In this document: positions 59,060 through 64,000 of the stretch, one piece after another
Layout of the letters: every line of letters starts with the position of its first letter
Numbering within the stretch: the first letter of the stretch is position 1
NCBI GenBank assembly: GCA_032622095.1
Contig: CP136067.1
Span: 54,785,899 to 54,849,898, forward strand
Reading direction: 5' to 3'
Origin: Siphonodentalium dalli
Taxonomy: Eukaryota > Mollusca > Scaphopoda > Gadilida > Siphonodentaliidae
DNA: 64,000 bases
Program-made: the position numbers and the translations under genes
The notes under the pieces: model-generated
Databases searched by the model: none
Told to the model about the DNA's origin: nothing
What the model saw: only the letters and a program-made list of their open reading frames with translations

Positions 59060-59614
59060 TTTCCCAGGCTCATTAGTATTTTAAACCCACTTTTAAAATC
59101 TATACAAAAAGTACAAGAAAGTGACATACCATCTTTATGCTCACGTAGACACCCAGAAAAAAATGCTACGATTTGTTAGTATGTATACTGTTCTGGCATT
59201 GGGGAATAGGAACCAATTTCAGCTCATGTAGAAAGCGAAAACAAAAAAATCTCTGGTGTGAGACAAACACAATATGAAATGACGAAATTGACATCTGCTG
59301 TTAGGGTTCAGGTATGACTGAGAAATGAAGTGAAAATAATACTGCATAAATCCAATTACAACAGACGATATCTTACTTCACAGTGGCACTGATGAATAAA
59401 TTACCGATGAAACCTTGTTAGGGACGTCGTCATCAGGACGAAGCTCTCGTCTTACCAACTCTTAATATGAATATCAATATTTGGACGAGACCTGACGAAG
59501 CCATATTGGTGCAACTTAGCATTCAAAGCAGTGTAGGAATTTAATCTTGGGAGTATGTAGAACAGATGAGTGTAAATAAGAGAAGTCTATAATTGTTATC
59601 ACCCAATTTTAATC

Positions 59615-59752
59615 AGGTTGCAGCTATATACATTATATATGGGTCAATCCATCCACTGATTTCTTATGTCCTTTGACCAATGAGGTTGCAGCTATATACA
59701 TTATATATGGGTCAATCCATCCACTGATTTCTTATGTCCTTTGACCAATGAG
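59615..59752 (+). repeat. 68-bp tandem duplication
   Basis: Two copies of a 68-base unit starting AGGTTGCAGCTATATACATT; they look identical, so the duplication is recent. Confidence 0.85.
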
Positions 59753-60124
59753 GTCTCATAATTGGGTTGAGTGTTCATATAGTTGTAATATTCTACTTAA
59801 TATTATAAATTCTGGCGCTCAATGTTGGACTACAAACAGTTCAAAAGGCATTAAAATGAGGAAACCTTGCAATCAATATATAATTTACACGGAAATACAA
59901 CTAGGGGTGATACGGTTTGAATAGTCAAGAGTTTCCACTAGGGCTGGGTAGAATGGGACGGCACTAAGGGACTAGGCCTCTATAGACACTGGAAAAAATC
60001 CAAACTAAACCAACTGCGTGTGATATCTGGTAATTCTAGAAATCAGGTTTTTAGCCAAATACAAACATATATCATAATATAGGTAGATAAGGTAAAATAG
60101 TCAATAGAATTTAATTTTAAAGAT

Positions 60125-60315
60125 ATATAATGGACTTGTTCGAGTGCGATGAACTTATAAGTTAGTTCTCAGGCTCTATGCCAACCTGGGGAATGTAGTA
60201 TGATGGTGTGTGTTATCAATTTGGATTAATATTCGTAAAAAAATAACTACATTGAGCAAGATTATTCTCCATTTCTATTTGCTCACCCCTCCGGAGTGTT
60301 TCACATCACTTTAAC
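60125..60315 (+). repeat. Dispersed repeat, copy 2
   Basis: GACTTGTTCGAGTGCGATGA, TATGCCAACCTGGGGAATGT, GATTATTCTCCATTTCTATT and GTGTTTCACATCACTT parallel 46540-46925, with about 150 bp of that copy missing. Confidence 0.5.
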
Positions 60316-61216
60316 AGAGGTATTGTTTTCAATAGAACAACTTGAAATCAATTTTTTCTTATCATCGCAGGTGTCAGCATATATTGTTTTTTCAAGAATC
60401 TTATTAAATAATTTCATACTACGAAGTATCGTTTTCTAAATTTTTCCTAACTAAATTACCAGTATGTTTTTATGTGTGAATATATGAATATAAATGCCAA
60501 CTCTGTACTAAATTATGCACTGAAGAAGGCCAAGGGTGGAAAGCTCTGCAGCATTAATGTTACTATCTAAATTATAGCACTGTTCCTAAATTATAGTAGA
60601 GCATTTGATTCAGTACTTCTGTCCCCCTGTACCCATTTGTTCTACCATAATAATGTGTTATCGCCAATAGGACTGTTCAGCTGTAGTTAATAACTCTACA
60701 TAAACATGCATGTCATTAATCAAGGATTCCATTATCTCGTGTCCCGGAGGTGGAATTTACTGGTAATTATGGACCTTTCCTGTGAGGAAAGTCAGGAGAT
60801 GAATGGACAGGAGATAACATATCACCTTTACCCACAAGGTTAACCCGCTGCTCACAAATTATATGAAGCCCTACCTCTTCCCGGCAGTCTTTCACCAACA
60901 CTTTTGATGTCAAATTTAAAATAATATTTTCGGCGACATAACGCTAAGAATAATTTATGTAACATGCAGTTGTCACGACGGAGACGAAATGCCAAATTGC
61001 CAAATGCCAAATTGACAAGACGTGTCGTGGATTGTAAAATATTGTCTGGATTATCGTCATGACTTCTTCATTTTTCGTTTTCATTAAGCTGAACAACGAA
61101 ATGAAATTAATAGACTTAAATCACATGTGAATTCTTCGCAAGTTGTGAAGTAGTTACTTTCATTTTTATCGCGATGCTTCATTTCCAATTCCGTGTTTTT
61201 TGCAATCTCCATACGG

Positions 61217-61239
61217 TTGCTAACCGGAAGTCACGTGAC
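61217..61239. promoter_or_regulatory. Promoter-like site cluster (RFX half, ETS, E-box)
   Basis: GTTGCTAACCGGAAGTCACG overlaps an RFX half-site (GTTGCTA), a consensus ETS site (ACCGGAAGT) and the E-box TCACGTGA. The surrounding 60.9-61.3 kb is richer in CpG than its neighbours. Such sites are typical of housekeeping promoters. No exon could be attached; it might serve a gene on either strand. Confidence 0.3.
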
Positions 61240-61499
61240 AATTTCTTCAAAATCTATACCCGCGATCTTGAAAAATCACTGATGGATATAGAAAAAATTA
61301 TATGACGTCATTCACCTGCCTAAGGTATAAGCACCCTTGGTGGTTGCTATTATTAACAGAAGCACATAAAACAAACATCTGTTGTTGTGAATATTTCACT
61401 TTAAAATGATCTGAAAGATCAATGTCCATTAAAGAAATAATATAATATTCTAAAAATAGCCCCACTGTGGTATTATACCCCTTCCTTAACTAAAGACTT

Positions 61500-61905
61500 A
61501 TTGAAGCAGGGACTAACATTTGGAATTCACTCCCACTTGATACTCGGAGAGCAGACACTGTTTCTGGTTAAAAAAAAATCTGGTAAGACACACTTATTTA
61601 AACTGTGTTTTAACTTGGATTAACTATTTTTTAGAACGAGCACCAATTATCTTTATCTTATTGTGTCGTTTTTTTTATGAGAAACCTGTACTGTATTTTT
61701 TAATCTAGTCTCACTGTTTCATTGTTTCACTATTTATTTGTTTTTAACCTAGTATTTTTTAACCTAGTTGTATACTTTTTGTATTTAAAATCACCTGTAA
61801 GTATTTTATTTTATGTTCTTAATATTACTGTAAAGCGCATTGAAACTAAATATTGTTGTAGAATGCGTTCTTTAAATGTAAATATAATAATAATAACAAT
61901 AATAA
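61500..61905 (+). mobile_element. LINE 3' end with frameshifted RT C-terminus
   Basis: TTTGGAATTCACTCCCACTT reads WNSLPLDTRRADT in one frame. After a run of A the neighbouring frame reads KTHLFKLCFNLD and a stop. WNSLP followed by THLF is the usual carboxy end of non-LTR reverse transcriptases. A T-rich 3' UTR follows, then TGTAAAGCGCATTGAAAC and an AATAATAATAAC tail. Only this end is present, so it is dead on arrival (5' truncated). Confidence 0.7.
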
Positions 61906-62151
61906 CAAGAGGTACGATGTCCCGTGGCATTTTCCCCCCGACCGTAGCAATTTGGATTAAGCATGGACGAAACTGCGGATATCCGAGGAGGTCTACATGA
62001 CCATTCCAAAAGAAGTTCGTACAGAAATGTTGACTAAAAACCACAATTCAAGCGATCCGGAAACCCAAAAACAAGCGAAAATTCAAATTTTCTAAGTTGT
62101 AAAAAAGGGCCATAACTCTGGCAAAAATCATCGGATCATACCCAAATTCGC
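61906..62151 (+). repeat. Tandem-core-type fragment cut by the duplication
   Basis: AAGAGGTACGATGTCCCGTG, GACGAAACTGCGGATATCC and AAAAAGGGCCATAACTCTGG match the style of 1-332. It ends abruptly at 62151, where duplication copy 2 begins. Confidence 0.5.
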
Positions 62152-64000
62152 TACAGGTTTGGGCGCCCAAACTCTGGTGGCCTAAATGTCCCTAAATTGC
62201 AAGTGGATAGTTTTATTAAAGCAGAATTCTCTATATTTTGAAGGAAATCTTCTATTATAATTCAACAACATGCAATGGAAATCATCAATATACAGTTGAT
62301 ATAGAGCCTTTATTTGCTTAATCAAGTGTCCTACCTACCCCCATCTCGGGCCTACGGCCCTCGGGATATGCCTTCGGCATATCATGGTCCCAAAACAGGT
62401 GTCCCCAAAAAATCCCTGGATCCATCCCTGCATATACCAGTAAGACAATTTAATGTTTCATACAAATTCTCACTTCAGGCTAACATAAAGCTTAGGCTTT
62501 ATTATAATATTTGGTTTATGTAAATCAACAAAGTGGAATTAATTTTTATAAATGATGGACTGCTGGTGGATACCTTTTAAGTTCTGAATGTTCGTCTTAT
62601 TGTTAATGTCAACACAGCAGCATGAGTATGAAGCCCACTTGATAGAATACTGTGTTTCTTAGCAGTGGCTAGTTATTCGAGGAAGATAATGGTTCAGATT
62701 AAACATTTCTAAAGTGATGTCAGAATCTGGAATGAAAAATCTAGGGCACCAAATTTGACAAATATATATTGTCTCAGACTAAGTGATGCTGACCATAATT
62801 ATCAGGAATGGGGGTTGGATAAGGGGTGCCAACATTGCCGAAAAGTGTCACCGACTTCACCAAACTTATCTCTCGTCATCCCTATGAGCGGCCCTTGAAA
62901 TTAGGAAATATTTAATGATGTGGCATGTAAGATTCCAAATTGCTTATTGCCATGGACAATTTTGAGTATTTATTCCTGTGTGATGCTGTCTGAGTCAGGG
63001 ATAGGGATCGAGGCACCATAAAAGTCAAGGAAACTAAAGATTACACAATTAACTATGCACCCAAAATCTTATATTTGTAATCAGATAAAATTTTTGGTTA
63101 ACTTAATGTTACTTACGTCGGGCAACCCTGGCAGAAGAAATGAATAAAACTGTTTCAATTTAAACTAAGTCTCGTTCTTGCTTTAATAGCAGTACATATA
63201 TAGGTAATGAAAGATCCATGGAGCGGATAAGCAATGATGGATTTTCAAATACAAGATCTATCAAACGGCATACACCCAGAGGGCCATAGTTGTTAAGAAA
63301 CGACTTAATAGAACTGTTGCTTTTCATCACAAGAGAGTAATCAGGGAAAGAAAATGATAGAAAATCGGCTGCTAAAGTCAAACTAAATACGCACGCAGCA
63401 AAACCTGACATTTCCATGAATAAGATTGGCGAGTTCAGCCTCAGGAAATTTTCCATCTGGATTTCAAACCAATGGTCAAATTCTTGCCTAAATGTATGGC
63501 CATATTGATCTCGCTTCATAGACAGTCTTGATACAATCGGTGACTGGAGGCTCATCACAACCGACAGCTGATATATAGGACACCTCAGCGATATAGGAAA
63601 CCTCATTTTTCACTGCGACAGTTCTCGTTTTTCAGGGGTTTACTGTTTTTCCTTACATATATTTAAGGAGTGATCACAAATGAGCATTGAAGGCAGTCTG
63701 TTTTTTTTGTCACAGAGATGCTAACGAAGATTCTTTTCTATTATCGAAGTTCAGACTGATATGTGGGTCAAAAGTCTGTGCTGAAGAGATGGCTGTGGGT
63801 TCGAACCGTGACAAGGACAACAAATTTTGAACTTGTTCATTAAAATAGTTGGACATATCAATGTGCCAATATGACCGAAACATGGCCATTTCATTAAGAA
63901 ATGAGAATTTAATTACACACTCAAAGCAATGACCTGTACTGTGCCTGTGTCATGATCACCATGTATGTACTGAAGTGACCAGGCTATTAAGTTGCCAGGA
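62152..64000 (+). repeat. Direct duplication, copy 2 (derived, left-truncated)
   Basis: Matches 54241-56089 base for base in the stretches compared and continues past the window end. It begins inside the hAT-type MITE, lacking that element's first 33 bases and its left target duplication, so it derives from copy 1. A duplicated haplotype fragment from assembly is an alternative. Confidence 0.9.
63160..63606 (-). CDS. Uncharacterised open frame, 148 codons (second copy)
   Basis: Identical to the frame at 55249-55695 because it lies in the duplicated segment. The same reservations apply: no recognised domain, splice context or poly(A) signal. Confidence 0.2.
   Translation of the reverse strand: MRFPISLRCPIYQLSVVMSLQSPIVSRLSMKRDQYGHTFRQEFDHWFEIQMENFLRLNSPILFMEMSGFAACVFSLTLAADFLSFSFPDYSLVMKSNSSIKSFLNNYGPLGVCRLIDLVFENPSLLIRSMDLSLPIYVLLLKQERDLV

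Noticed and set aside
1-64000. CRISPR array, operon or phage-like organisation
   Set aside because: Tandem arrays have ~160-bp units without spacers, and coding sequence is split by large introns. This is animal DNA.

Overview
The window is animal nuclear DNA, AT-rich and packed with repeats. Most of one gene is visible: the 3' two thirds of the coding region of U1-70K (SNRNP70), the 70 kDa protein of the U1 snRNP, on the minus strand. Five coding exons, separated by introns of 0.5 to 11.6 kb, lie at 32386-32308, 20708-20607, 20100-20019, 14699-14539 and 9056-8770. They join in frame with GT/AG junctions and give 236 residues: RNP1 and the end of the RRM, the Gly-rich linker, two RS/RD-rich exons and an acidic Tyr/Pro-rich tail. 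The N-terminal exons were not found and probably lie beyond base 64000. The repeats (roughly 160-bp tandem cores, GGAC runs, hairpin ends TAGCTCA...TGAGCTA) resemble those of bivalve molluscs, so a marine mollusc is my best guess. No bacterial, phage or viral genes are seen.

The most notable region is the 11.6-kb intron after the RNP1 exon (20709-32307). Between 30188 and 29461 the transcribed strand carries nine copies of GGTAAG, the core 5' splice site that pairs with U1 snRNA. Eight lie just upstream of a textbook 3' splice site at 29551. The ninth is the donor of an 85-nt exon whose second codon, read from the RNP1 exon, is TGA. A second group of four GTAAG sites with two adjoining 3' splice sites lies at 27354-27121. 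This looks like a poison-exon autoregulatory switch, in which U1 snRNP senses its own abundance and shuts down U1-70K. It recalls the U1C/U1-70K cross-regulation described in human cells. About 6 kb around it is almost free of the repeats that crowd the rest.

Layout: 1-8.7 kb, downstream flank with repeats; 8.77-32.4 kb, SNRNP70 exons and introns; 32.4-64 kb, no confident gene, either the next upstream intron or intergenic DNA. The repeats include about 15 copies or remnants of a TA-flanked foldback MITE (CAGTAATGCCC), a second foldback family (GAATGAGGTCCCCAGAGGG), a third whose ends carry AACCCTTT, several tandem-core elements and a LINE 3' end. A direct duplication of at least 1849 bp (54241-56089 and 62152-64000, offset 7911) shows no difference in the stretches compared. 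A hAT-type MITE with an 8-bp target duplication is intact in the first copy and cut in the second, so the first copy is ancestral.
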